Assembly (NCBI GenBank): GCA_963816435.1
Contig: CAWFKS010000018.1
Coordinates: 186,001 to 250,000, forward strand
Length of the DNA stretch: 64,000 bases
Direction of reading: 5' to 3'
DNA from: CAWFKS01 sp963816435
Lineage (GTDB): Bacteria > Pseudomonadota > Alphaproteobacteria > Rhizobiales > Rhizobiaceae
In this document: positions 1 through 8,416 of the stretch, piece after piece
Position numbering within the stretch: position 1 is the stretch's first letter
Layout of the letters: every line of letters begins with the position of its first letter
The notes under the pieces: model-generated
What the model was told of the DNA's origin: nothing
Databases searched by the model: none
Seen by the model: the letters and a program-made list of their open reading frames with translations, nothing else
Position numbers and translations under genes: made by a program

Positions 1-268
1 TGTTCAGAAGCAGCTTCCGGCGCCGGTGCGGATCGTGGTTGAAGCGGTTGGCCTGCAGATATTCGGGGATGTGCGAATTGATCAGCCAGATCTCCCCGCC
101 TTCGACGGAGGCGTACGATTCCTGGATGTTCGCATGCCCCTCGCGCAGCGACTTGACTTCGGTGCCGCTCAGCACGAGACCGGCCTCGAAGGTGTCCAGC
201 ACCTCGTAGGTGTAGCGCGCCTTGCGGTTTTCGGCGACCGTGCGGCCGTTCGTCTTGGTTACTGCCAT
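1..268 (-). CDS. smpB: SsrA-binding protein SmpB, C-terminus beyond the window edge
   Basis: SmpB binds tmRNA and delivers it to stalled ribosomes during trans-translation. The leftward frame begins at an ATG (266-268) with MAVTKTNGRTVAENRKARY and continues through the family core FEAGLVLSGTEVKSLREG and the conserved VEGGEIWLINSHIPEY. It runs off the left edge after about 89 of the usual 150-160 residues. The start lies 25 bases past the dapA stop on the same strand, so the two are probably co-transcribed, an arrangement known in rhizobia. No tmRNA was recognised nearby. Family assignment is firm; only the C-terminal part, including the basic tail, is missing. Confidence 0.95.
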   Translation of the reverse strand, partial: MAVTKTNGRTVAENRKARYTYEVLDTFEAGLVLSGTEVKSLREGHANIQESYASVEGGEIWLINSHIPEYLQANRFNHDPHRRRKLLLN

Positions 269-293
269 GATTGCTGAATGCGCCCGGTCGGCA

Positions 294-1175
294 TCAGTTC
301 ATCAGGCCGGCGTGCTGCATGGCGGCGTCGATCTGCGCCTCGGTGCCCGCGCTGATGGGCACCAGCGGCAGCCTGACGGTGTTTTCGACCTTGCCCAGCC
401 GCGCCAGCGCGTATTTCGCCCCGCAAAGCCCCGGCTCCACGAACAGGGCGCGATGCAGCGGCATCAGCCGATCCTGAAGCTCCAGCGCTCGACCATGATC
501 GCCGTCGAGCGAGGCGGCCTGGAACTCCGAGCACAGGCGCGGCGCTACGTTGGCGGTGACCGAGATTGCGCCGACGCCGCCATGGGCGTTGAAGCCGAGT
601 GCTGAGGCATCCTCGCCGGAAAGCTGGATGAAGTCGGCCCCGCAGGTGGCGCGCTGGTCGGAGACGCGGTCGACCTTGGCGGTGGCGTCCTTGACGCCGA
701 CGATGTTGTCGAAGTCGTGCGCGAGCCGGCCCATCGTCTCCGGCGTCATGTCGATCACCGAGCGCGGCGGAATGTTGTAGATGATGATCGGCAGGCTGGT
801 CGCCCGCGCGACGGCGGCGAAATGCTCGTAGAGACCGGCCTGGTTCGGCTTGTTGTAGTAGGGCGTGACGACCAGCACCGCGTCGGCGCCGACCTCCTCG
901 GCATGCCTGACAAGACCGATCGCCTCCGTGGTGTTGTTGGAGCCGGCTCCGGCGATGACGGGGACGCGGCCGGCCGCCACCTCCACGCACACGCGCACGA
1001 CCTCGCGGTGTTCGTCATGGCTGAGCGTGGGCGACTCGCCCGTGGTGCCGACCGGGACGAGCCCGTTGCTGCCCTCGGCGATCTGCCATTCGACGAGGTC
1101 GCGGAAGGCTTTCTCGTCAAAACGTCCGTCCGCGGTGAACGGCGTGACGAGCGCAGTGAAGGAGCCCCTGAACAT
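294..1175 (-). CDS. dapA: 4-hydroxy-tetrahydrodipicolinate synthase
   Basis: Cytoplasmic class I aldolase that condenses pyruvate with aspartate semialdehyde, the first committed step of the diaminopimelate/lysine pathway. At 293 residues it is the normal length. The Schiff-base lysine is visible in IVGVKDAT (about residue 162), the catalytic tyrosine in IIYNIPPRS (about 133), and the proton-relay threonine in GTTGES (about 45). The ATG start gives the canonical MFRGSFTALVTPF opening. smpB follows 25 bases downstream. The lytic transglycosylase gene diverges upstream across about 275 bases that must hold both promoters. An intact, ordinary housekeeping enzyme. Confidence 0.97.
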   Translation of the reverse strand: MFRGSFTALVTPFTADGRFDEKAFRDLVEWQIAEGSNGLVPVGTTGESPTLSHDEHREVVRVCVEVAAGRVPVIAGAGSNNTTEAIGLVRHAEEVGADAVLVVTPYYNKPNQAGLYEHFAAVARATSLPIIIYNIPPRSVIDMTPETMGRLAHDFDNIVGVKDATAKVDRVSDQRATCGADFIQLSGEDASALGFNAHGGVGAISVTANVAPRLCSEFQAASLDGDHGRALELQDRLMPLHRALFVEPGLCGAKYALARLGKVENTVRLPLVPISAGTEAQIDAAMQHAGLMN

Positions 1176-1450
1176 GACCTCGAACCTCTTGAAACCTCAC
1201 AAAAAACCGCCGGAAACGGCGGATGGGCGGCGTTCTAGACCAATCGCGGAAGGAACGAAAGCAAATCCGCGCGCCCGCGATGAAATAGCGCCTCCCCACC
1301 ATAGTCTCGACATAGGCCGGCGGCAAACTTGGCGGAACGTCCGGTCATCGAACATCATTGGCGCTCAGTGGTGGCGGCAACCTTTCATTTACCCTGCCTT
1401 CATCGCGGCCGGCTAGAATTCGCACCTTCCCGCTCCGATATGTGACGAGC

Positions 1451-3592
1451 ATGGACCCGAAACTCCGATCAAATGCCCGGACCCGCCGCGCCGATTTCGG
1501 CATGAGCGCGCTCGGCCTCGCTGCCGGCCTGCTCGCCATTGCCGCCCCGGTGCCGCCGGCGCGTGCCGACGTCGAGCTGCCGGTCAACGAGGCGCCGGTC
1601 CCAACGCCGCGCCCCTCCGCCCCCGCGCTGGACAACGTGATCGACGAGGCCGGCTCCGCCGCCTCGCTGGTGCTCGGCTACGCCCGCGACCTCGTCCTTC
1701 CGGAAGCCGTGGTCAAGGAGCCGTCGCGGCTTCAAGCCGGGCTCGACGCGGTCGCGGCCGGCAATATCGAGGCGGCACGCACGGTGCGCGATTCGCTGCC
1801 GCCCGACGCGCTCGACCACCTGCTCGTGACATGGGCGATCGCGCTGTCGGGCAGCAACGAGGTTTCGAGCGCCGAACTGGAAGCGGCCAGCCGCCAGCTC
1901 TTCCGATGGCCCGGACAGGAGACGATAAGGCGCAATTTCGAGCGCGCTCTCGCCTCGGAGGCACCACCGCCGGAGCGGGTGATCGCGGCGTTCGAAGGCG
2001 CCGAACCACGGACGGCGCAGGGTGTGAAAGCTCTGGCGCGGGCACATGTGGCACTTGGTGATGTCGATGCGGCGCGTGGTGTGCTGGTGCCGTTCTGGCG
2101 CACCGAAAAGCTCTCCGCCCGAGACGAAAAGGCGATCCTTACCGAGTTCGGGACACTCATTCCCGCCGCCGACCATCTCTACCGTATGGAGCGCATGCTC
2201 TATGCCGAGCGCGTCGATGCGGCCGAGCGCGTCGCCGGCCTCGCCGGCGCGGCGGAACTGGAAAAGGCGTGGGGCGCCGTCATCCGAAACCGCAAGGACG
2301 CCGAGCAACTGCTCGACGCGGTGCCCGAGGCGCAACGCGATGCCGGTTACCTGTTCGCGCGGGCGAAATTCCTGCGCCGCGCCGGCAAATATCGGGAAGC
2401 CGCGCAGATACTGCTTGCAGCACCCCACGCGGCCGACAAGCTCGTCGACCCGGACGAGTGGTGGGTCGAGCGGCGCGTTCTGTCACGCGACCTCCTCGAC
2501 ATCGGCGATGCCGAGGACGCCTACCAGCTTGCCTCCGAGCACGACGCCACGGGTCCGGCGGCAATCGCCGAGGCCGAGTTCCACGCCGGCTGGTATGCGC
2601 TGCGGTTTCTCCACCGACCCGATACCGCAATGCGGCATTTCTGGCGCATCGCCGAGGTGGCCGACGGCCCGATCTCGCTGTCGCGCGCCTATTACTGGCT
2701 CGGCCGGGCAACCGAGGCCGGCGCTCCCGGCAACGCGAATGCTTATTACGAGCAGGCGGCGCGCTACGGCACCGCCTTCTACGGACAGCTTGCCGCCGCG
2801 CGGCTGGGGCGCAACGTGATCGCCACCGATTCGCCCGAGCCGAGCGAAGCCGACCGGTCGCGCTTCTCCGCGCGGCGGATGGTGCGCGCCATCGACCGGC
2901 TGGAAACGGCTGGCGAACAGCGTCTCGCCGCCGTGCTCTATCGCGGCCTCGCCGCCGAGATCACCAGCCCGGGCGAACTGGCGCTGCTGTCGCGGAAAGC
3001 CGAGGCCAACGGCGATCATTACCTGGCGCTGCGCGTCGGCAAGATCGCGTCTGCGCGCGGCATCGAGATCGGCTCGCTGACGCATCCGCTCGGCGCCATA
3101 CCGGCCTCGGCCGACATTCCGGAACCCGCCGAGGCGCTGGCCTACGCGGTGGCGCGGCAGGAAAGCGAGTTCAATGTCGGCGCGGTGTCGGGCGCCGGCG
3201 CGCGCGGGCTGCTGCAACTGCTGCCGGGCACGGCGCGCGACATGGCGCGGCTCAGCGGCCTTTCCTACTCGCGCAGCCGCCTGACGACCGACGCCGCCTA
3301 CAACGCCACGCTCGGGGCGGCCTTCCTGCAGCAGCAGCTCGACCGTTTCAACGGCTCCTACATACTCACCTTCGCCGGCTACAATGCCGGGCCGCGCCGC
3401 GCCTCGGAATGGATCGAGCGATTTGGCGATCCGCGGGGTGCGGACATCGACACGGTGGTCGACTGGATCGAGCGCATTCCCTTTACCGAGACACGCAGCT
3501 ACGTTCAGCGGGTGATCGAGAACTTCGAAGTCTACAAGATGCGCCTCACCGGACATTTCGACATCGTCGGCGACCTGAAGGCCGGCAGCTGA
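1451..3592 (+). CDS. soluble lytic murein transglycosylase
   Basis: Periplasmic Slt-type enzyme that cleaves the MurNAc-GlcNAc bond non-hydrolytically, for peptidoglycan turnover. From the ATG at 1451 the protein has 713 residues. A longer frame opens at 1358 but adds 31 residues ahead of a plausible signal peptide (residues about 15-45, ending PARADVE), so the internal ATG is preferred. A long helical U/linker region is followed by a C-terminal SLT domain. The catalytic glutamate sits in VARQESEFNVG, followed by GARGLLQLLPGTA and the substrate-groove motif AGYNAGPRRASEW. It is followed after one base by the alpha/beta hydrolase gene, so the two are co-transcribed. Confidence 0.92.
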   Translation: MDPKLRSNARTRRADFGMSALGLAAGLLAIAAPVPPARADVELPVNEAPVPTPRPSAPALDNVIDEAGSAASLVLGYARDLVLPEAVVKEPSRLQAGLDAVAAGNIEAARTVRDSLPPDALDHLLVTWAIALSGSNEVSSAELEAASRQLFRWPGQETIRRNFERALASEAPPPERVIAAFEGAEPRTAQGVKALARAHVALGDVDAARGVLVPFWRTEKLSARDEKAILTEFGTLIPAADHLYRMERMLYAERVDAAERVAGLAGAAELEKAWGAVIRNRKDAEQLLDAVPEAQRDAGYLFARAKFLRRAGKYREAAQILLAAPHAADKLVDPDEWWVERRVLSRDLLDIGDAEDAYQLASEHDATGPAAIAEAEFHAGWYALRFLHRPDTAMRHFWRIAEVADGPISLSRAYYWLGRATEAGAPGNANAYYEQAARYGTAFYGQLAAARLGRNVIATDSPEPSEADRSRFSARRMVRAIDRLETAGEQRLAAVLYRGLAAEITSPGELALLSRKAEANGDHYLALRVGKIASARGIEIGSLTHPLGAIPASADIPEPAEALAYAVARQESEFNVGAVSGAGARGLLQLLPGTARDMARLSGLSYSRSRLTTDAAYNATLGAAFLQQQLDRFNGSYILTFAGYNAGPRRASEWIERFGDPRGADIDTVVDWIERIPFTETRSYVQRVIENFEVYKMRLTGHFDIVGDLKAGS

Positions 3593-3593
3593 G

Positions 3594-4478
3594 GTGGCGG
3601 ACCAATCCGGATACGAAGATTTCTTCTACTCGGCTCCCGACGGGCTGAAGCTGCACGCGCGCGTCTACGGCGCGGAAAACCGCAACGCCCTGCCCGTTGT
3701 CTGCCTTGCCGGCCTGACCCGCAACGCCCGTGACTTCCATGACCTCGCGCTGTTCCTGTCGGGCGAAGCCAGGGTGAAGCGCAAGGTCGTGGCCTTCGAC
3801 TATCGCGGGCGCGGCAAGTCGGAGTACGACCGTGACTGGCGCCGCTACGATCCGCTGATCGAGGCCGCCGACATCAGCGCCGGGCTGACGGCGCTCGACA
3901 TTCCTCACGCCGCCTTCGTCGGCACCTCGCGCGGCGGCCTCATCGTGTTCGCGCTCGCAGCCACGCGACCCGCGGCGCTGAAGGCGGTCGTGCTCAACGA
4001 CATCGGCCCGGTGGTGGAAGGCGCCGGCCTCGCGCAGATCCGGACCTATCTGCAACGGGCTCCGAAGCCGCGCAGTTTCGACGAAGCCGTGTCGGTGCTG
4101 AAGAGCGCCCAAGGCCATGCCTTTCCGGCGCTCGGCGAAGCGGACTGGCAGCGCAGCGCACGCGCCTTGTACAGGGAAGAAAAAGGGCGTCCGGTCCCGG
4201 ATTTCGATCCGGCTCTCGTGAAGACGATGACCTCGATGGATTTCAGCAAGCCGCTGCCCGTACTGTGGCCGCAGTTCATGGCGCTCGGCCATGTGCCGGT
4301 GCTGGCGATTCGAGGCGCGAAATCGAGCCTGCTGTCAGCCGAAACGCTGGAGGAAATGGCGCGGCGCCATCCGCGCCTCGAGGCTGTCACCGTTGCCGGA
4401 CAGGGCCACGCGCCGTTCCTCGAAACCGGGGATCTGCCGCAGAAGATCGCCGGCTTCCTGGAGCGGGCCGAAAAGTAG
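3594..4478 (+). CDS. alpha/beta-fold hydrolase
   Basis: Cytoplasmic alpha/beta hydrolase of 294 residues, substrate unknown. The nucleophile elbow is FVGTSRGG (Ser about 112), an oxyanion segment appears as LAGLTRNARDF, and the catalytic histidine lies in GQGHAPFLE near the C-terminus. The start is a GTG at 3594, one base after the transglycosylase stop, which implies translational coupling. Proteins of this kind are often annotated as haloperoxidase- or esterase-like hydrolases; nothing here decides between them. Confidence 0.85.
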   Translation: MADQSGYEDFFYSAPDGLKLHARVYGAENRNALPVVCLAGLTRNARDFHDLALFLSGEARVKRKVVAFDYRGRGKSEYDRDWRRYDPLIEAADISAGLTALDIPHAAFVGTSRGGLIVFALAATRPAALKAVVLNDIGPVVEGAGLAQIRTYLQRAPKPRSFDEAVSVLKSAQGHAFPALGEADWQRSARALYREEKGRPVPDFDPALVKTMTSMDFSKPLPVLWPQFMALGHVPVLAIRGAKSSLLSAETLEEMARRHPRLEAVTVAGQGHAPFLETGDLPQKIAGFLERAEK

Positions 4479-4620
4479 CGGCAACTCGCTGCTCATGATG
4501 ACCGACCGGCGATCGCGCCGTCGATCTCCGGCGACAAGGCGCAAGACACCAAAAATTGCGCGAGTTTCCCCCGCACACTTCAAGCAGCGCAAGAACTTAC
4601 CGCCAGAACCTCCACGCAAA

Positions 4621-4652
4621 AAGAAAACCCGGCGGTTGCCCGCCGGGTTTCC
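4621..4652 (-). terminator. intrinsic terminator of the porin gene
   Basis: An 11-12 bp perfect stem (AAACCCGGCGG against CCGCCGGGTTT) closes on a three-base loop. Read leftward it is followed by a T-rich run (TTCTTTTTG). It sits just downstream of the porin stop at 4675. Confidence 0.85.
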
Positions 4653-4674
4653 AGGTTCAGATCGCGTGAAGCGA

Positions 4675-5812
4675 TTAGAACGAGCGGGTGAAGCGCAGCC
4701 AACCCGAGTGGGTGCCGTCCAGGCCTTCGGCCTTGGCGTAGCCGTATTCGCCACGAACCTCGAAGTTGTTGACCGGGGTCCAGACGACCGAGGCTTCCGC
4801 AGCCCAGGCAGTCGTGTTGGCGACCTTGGTCCTGGTCCGTGCAGCGTAAACGTCGCTGAAGTACTGAGCGGCCACGGACGCGCTGAACTTCGAGTTGAAC
4901 GTGTGCTGGTAGGAAGCCAGAACCGACCACTCCGGAGCAGTGCCCCACGGCGAACCCGAGGTGATACTGCGTGTCGCCGGTGGCGTAGAAGCCGAGGACG
5001 CGGATGTTGTCGTTGGCCGTCAGGTTGGCCGACAGGCCGAGTTCGACGCCGAGCGCATCCTGGTTGGCAGCGTTGATGGCCTCGTCGTAACCGATCTTGG
5101 CCCAAGCGCCGCCCCAGCCCTGGTCGAAGCCAGCGACCGCAACGACGTCCGGAAGCCAGCCGTCGCCGGTGCCGAGAGCAGAACCCGAACCATAGACCGT
5201 GTCGTTTTCCAGCGACAGGGTGCCATGGAAGCCGCCACCGCCGGAGAAGCTGTAGGCGATCAACTGGCGCTGCTGGTAGCCGTAGTACATGCCCGACCAC
5301 GAGTGCGAACCGAACTGGCCTGCACCGCCGTACTGCGAGGCAGTCCACGCGCCTTCGGTGTAGCCCATGCGCAGGCCGCCGAGTTCGATGAAGGCCTGGT
5401 CGATGGAGGCATTGCCGTCATTGGCGACGCCAACCGCTTCCCAGGTGCCCTGGATGCGCAGGTACGAGCGCAGCGTGCCCCACTCGGTCTCTTCGCGAGC
5501 GTCGACGTTCAGACGAGCGCGCGAGGACTTGTTCCAGCCGTCATTGGCGCCCGTGCCGTAGTGGTAGCTCGGCGTATCGCCCGCATTGCGATAGGAGTCG
5601 CCGCCCATCTGGTACCACACGTAGCCGCCGATCTTCAGGCAGGTCTCGGTGCCGGGGATGTAGTAGAAGCCGGCGCCATAGACGTCGCAGATGCGAACGT
5701 ATTCCATGGGCTCCGGTTCCGGGGCGAAGACGACCGTGTCGGCTGCACGGGCTGCACCCGTCGCCGCGACCATCGCAACCGCCGAGCCGAGGAGAAGGCT
5801 CTTGGTGTTCAT
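4675..5812 (-). CDS. outer-membrane porin, Porin_2 family (one-base frameshift)
   Basis: General diffusion porin of the Rhizobiales type (Omp2b/RopA-like). The ATG at 5812 is preceded by GGAGGT and starts a signal peptide ending GAARAADTVV. The mature N-terminus has the family hallmark VRICDVYGAGFYYIPGTETC, then CLKIGGYVWYQ. The reading frame breaks near 4953, where one extra base changes YHLGSPWGTAPEW into a wrong frame. Removing it gives an uninterrupted 378-residue protein ending WLRFTRSF, with the terminal aromatic residue typical of outer-membrane barrels. A strong terminator follows. Because 13 other genes here show the same kind of single-base insertion, this is more likely a sequence error than a pseudogene. 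Confidence 0.9.
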
Positions 5813-6245
5813 TTTCTGACCTCCAGTCAAAAGTTCAAAAACGGGTCTGGGCAAAAGCTGAAGGACAGCGATCCCTGCCCCATCCCCAATTGTCGAAAAA
5901 GACGCGCATGCACGCCCCTTCTTCGAAAGCGACATTACGCATGAGCGGTCGCGGTTCAACAGCGATCACGCCGCGCAAGCCCCCGGCGCAACGCTATGCC
6001 CAAGAGCTGTTGCACAAATGACACGATTTCGCCGTGCTTGGTGATAATTGAGTAACCATAGCCACCCGGCGGGCTTCAAAAAGCACCTTGCGCCGAGGCT
6101 CTTTCTGCCGCGACGGCGCCGAATCGTGGCGAGTCGAGCGAGTCGACGGCGGCGGCCGCTCGTCGGGTAACCTCACCGGCTCCACCCAGGTGATTCAGGT
6201 GGGAGCGCCGCGCGGCCAACATCCGCGCTTCAGGCTAGCAGGCAC
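5813..6245. other. intergenic region upstream of the porin
   Basis: About 430 bases without a credible gene, between the porin start and the terminator of the iron-transport-like gene. It must hold the porin promoter and leader. No convincing -35/-10 pair or operator could be singled out by eye. Confidence 0.5.
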
Positions 6246-6279
6246 AAAAAAGGGCCGCGGGCTTTGGCAGCCCACGGCC
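6246..6279 (-). terminator. terminator of the P19-like gene
   Basis: A hairpin with arms GGCCGCGGGCT and AGCCCACGGCC (one mismatch) and a five-base loop. Read leftward it ends in a run of six or more T. It lies about 30 bases past the stop at 6312. Confidence 0.8.
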
Positions 6280-6311
6280 GTCTTTCCTTGCCTTCGGCTA
6301 CGCGGGTCGGT

Positions 6312-6863
6312 TCAGCCGCGGCCGGTCTTGACCTCGATGCCCTTGAAGACGGCTTCCACCGGCTCGGCGTAGCGCTTTCCGTTCTTCTTGTCGTGCCGCG
6401 GAAAGGTCGGCGCGGCGACTCGAATCGTCAGGTCGTATTTGCCGTCGCCCGGCAGCGCCCAGTTCATGCCATAGTGATATAGGCCCGGATGCCACAGGAA
6501 CGGCATCTTTTCGGTGCCGATCTCGGTGCCATCCTCGGCCGTCACGGTAAGCGTGATATCGAGGAAGGGAATGAAGCGGTGGTCGGCGGCATCGACGACG
6601 GTCACCTCGAAGTGGCAGTTGCGGTCCTGCGGCGGCTCCACCCATTCGAGCTTGCCGTCCTTGAGGTGATACATCCCCTCGGCCTTTTCCTGCGCGTAGG
6701 CGACGATCATGTCGCCATGGTGCTGGGTAGCGCCGCTGTCGGCCACTTCGCTCGCCATGTATTCGAGCGACTTGAAATAGGCATCCCCCTCTTCGCTGGC
6801 GAGCTTGAGCTGCTTGCGGTCGGCTTCCTCCGAAGGTTTCGTCGGCGGGGTCCTCTCGTCCAT
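6312..6863 (-). CDS. P19/Tpd-like Fe2+ transport-associated protein
   Basis: A 183-residue protein resembling the Iron_transport (P19-like) family, whose characterised members are periplasmic metal-binding immunoglobulin-fold proteins working with iron permeases. Conserved-looking segments are CHFEVTVVDAADHRFIPFLD, MPFLWHPGLYHYGMNW and PTFPRHDKKNGKRYAEPV, which offer His and Met residues as possible ligands. The ATG at 6863 is preceded by AAAGGAGC. No signal peptide is evident (the N-terminus is MDERTPPTKPSEE), which is odd for a periplasmic protein, so export is uncertain. No FTR1-type permease is adjacent. The helix-hairpin-helix gene lies 41 bases upstream on the same strand. Confidence 0.65.
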   Translation of the reverse strand: MDERTPPTKPSEEADRKQLKLASEEGDAYFKSLEYMASEVADSGATQHHGDMIVAYAQEKAEGMYHLKDGKLEWVEPPQDRNCHFEVTVVDAADHRFIPFLDITLTVTAEDGTEIGTEKMPFLWHPGLYHYGMNWALPGDGKYDLTIRVAAPTFPRHDKKNGKRYAEPVEAVFKGIEVKTGRG

Positions 6864-6904
6864 TCGTCTTGCTCCTTTCGTGTCGTGCTGTGCGTGGCCC
6901 CGGC

Positions 6905-7171
6905 TCAGGACTGCCTGATCTCGGCGCGTCCGGCCTTGAGCCGCGCAATGGTGTCGGCGTCGAAGCCGTCGAGCCGTTCGACGTCGGCCCAACTCCAGAA
7001 CGGCCGGTTCCGGCAGATCGTGCGCGCGCGCTCCGGCCCGAGTTCGGGCAGGCGCGCCAGCCATTCCTCGGGGGCGCCATTCAGGTCGACGACGTCGCCG
7101 CCGTCGTGGGGTCCCGGATCTCCGAGGTCCCGGGGTTGCACCGGGTCTTCTATGCCGTGGTTGGTGTCCAT
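6905..7171 (-). CDS. small helix-hairpin-helix (ComEA-like) protein
   Basis: An 88-residue protein whose C-terminal half reads VDLNGAPEEWLARLPELGP, then RARTICRNRPFWSWADVERL. This is the pattern of a ComEA/T2SK-type helix-hairpin-helix domain, in which two HhH units follow an 'N-A' entry motif. It has no signal peptide or membrane segment, unlike true ComEA, so a DNA-uptake role is not supported. It is probably co-transcribed with the P19-like gene downstream. Function unknown. Confidence 0.65.
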   Translation of the reverse strand: MDTNHGIEDPVQPRDLGDPGPHDGGDVVDLNGAPEEWLARLPELGPERARTICRNRPFWSWADVERLDGFDADTIARLKAGRAEIRQS

Positions 7172-7383
7172 GTGCGCGCTCCCATCCTGCCGCTGTCGCA
7201 GGTTCGCATTGAGCTAACCCGCTTCACCGCTTTCCGGTTCCTTCGCGGAGAACTCGCCCGGTGCGGGATGCGGGCCCGGGTCCACGAGACAACGACACAC
7301 CGCGCGTGCGATGAGCCGTGCTCGGGAAAACCGGCCGAAAACCCTTGTCCTGCCGGTCCATCCGGTCTATCCGGGCGGGCACC

Positions 7384-7474
7384 GGAGAGGTGGCCGAGTG
7401 GTCGAAGGCGCTCCCCTGCTAAGGGAGTAGGCCCCAAAAGGGCCTCGTGGGTTCGAATCCCATCCTCTCCGCCA
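7384..7474 (+). tRNA. tRNA-Ser (anticodon GCU)
   Basis: The acceptor stem GGAGAGG (7384-7390) pairs with CCTCTCC (7464-7470), followed by G and an encoded CCA. The anticodon arm is CTCCC-CTGCTAA-GGGAG, giving anticodon GCU for AGC/AGU codons. A long class II variable arm (GGCCCCAAAAGGGCC) and the T-loop GTTCGAATC are present. Confidence 0.97.
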
Positions 7475-7623
7475 GCATTCCGCTTAACTGACGGCAGTCT
7501 TCACTCACCCGATGGCCGCGCGGCACGGATGCGTGCGTTCAATCGGCGTCTATCAACTCGATGCGTGTAGATTGCCTCACATGGCGGGCACGCGCCGGAC
7601 GCGTCACGCCGATCCTGGTGTGC

Positions 7624-8328
7624 CTAGTTGCGGAGCTCCTCGCGCCGCTTGTGCACTTCGCCCGGTTCGAGCGGCGTCTTTCGCAGCTCCGCGACGGTCG
7701 CCTGGTCGAGCGGCTGCATGTCGGCCGGGGCGAGCGCATCGTTGCCCCAGTTCGAGCGCACATAGGAAATGACGGCAGCGATTTCGGCGTCCGTAAGGAA
7801 GTCGAACGGCGGCATCGCGTTGTCGAACTCGCCGCCTTCCACCGTCAGCTTTCCCTGGATACCGTTGAGCACGACCAGCGCCGGAAACTCGCGGCTGAGA
7901 AACAGGTCGTGGTTGCCGGCCAGCGGCGGGAACTCGCCCGGCTTGCCCTTGCCGTCCTCCTGGTGACAGGCGATGCAGGTGTTGTCGAACACCTGCTTGC
8001 CGTCGGCCGAGGCAGTCTGGTCGGCGGCAGCCGCCTCCTGCGGCGGATTGGGACCGAGATAGGTGCCGAGATAATCGAGGATCTGCGCGCGCTGCTGGTC
8101 GGTAATCCGCAGCCCGAAATTCTTCATGTTGTCGAGCACGGCGTCCCAGGCGCCGCGGCGAATGCCGGCAGAATCCTCCACCGACTGCAGGTCGTGGCAG
8201 GTCTGGCAGTGGCCGTAGACGAGATCGCGGCCCGGCCCCTGCGGCAGGTCGAAACGGCTTTGCGCGAGCGCCGCGCCGGCCGTCGGCAGCGACAGCGCGG
8301 CGGCGCAGGCGAGAATTGCGATTTTCAC
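7624..8328 (-). CDS. di-haem c-type cytochrome, sulfite dehydrogenase electron acceptor
   Basis: Periplasmic cytochrome c of 234 residues with a signal peptide (MKIAILACAAALSLPTAGAA) and two covalent haem sites, CQTCH near residue 41 and CIACH near 117. Each is followed by a plausible axial methionine, the second in DNAMPPFDFL. It lies 88 bases downstream of the SorT-like gene on the same strand and so should be the immediate electron acceptor for sulfite oxidation. The Sinorhizobium partner SorU is described as monohaem; this protein clearly has two CxxCH sites, so the electron path may differ. Maturation requires the Ccm system encoded at 57-61 kb. Confidence 0.85.
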   Translation of the reverse strand: MKIAILACAAALSLPTAGAALAQSRFDLPQGPGRDLVYGHCQTCHDLQSVEDSAGIRRGAWDAVLDNMKNFGLRITDQQRAQILDYLGTYLGPNPPQEAAAADQTASADGKQVFDNTCIACHQEDGKGKPGEFPPLAGNHDLFLSREFPALVVLNGIQGKLTVEGGEFDNAMPPFDFLTDAEIAAVISYVRSNWGNDALAPADMQPLDQATVAELRKTPLEPGEVHKRREELRN

Positions 8329-8416
8329 GAGGCGGTCTCCGGCGCGGTGTCGGGCTGTCGAGGCAAGTCGGACGCGCCGCGGCAGCAGCGCGTCCGGGGT
8401 CGCGGAGCGAGCCGCC

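Noticed and set aside
6905..7171. A DNA-uptake ComEA gene
   Set aside because: The helix-hairpin-helix domain is present but there is no signal peptide or membrane anchor and no other competence gene nearby.
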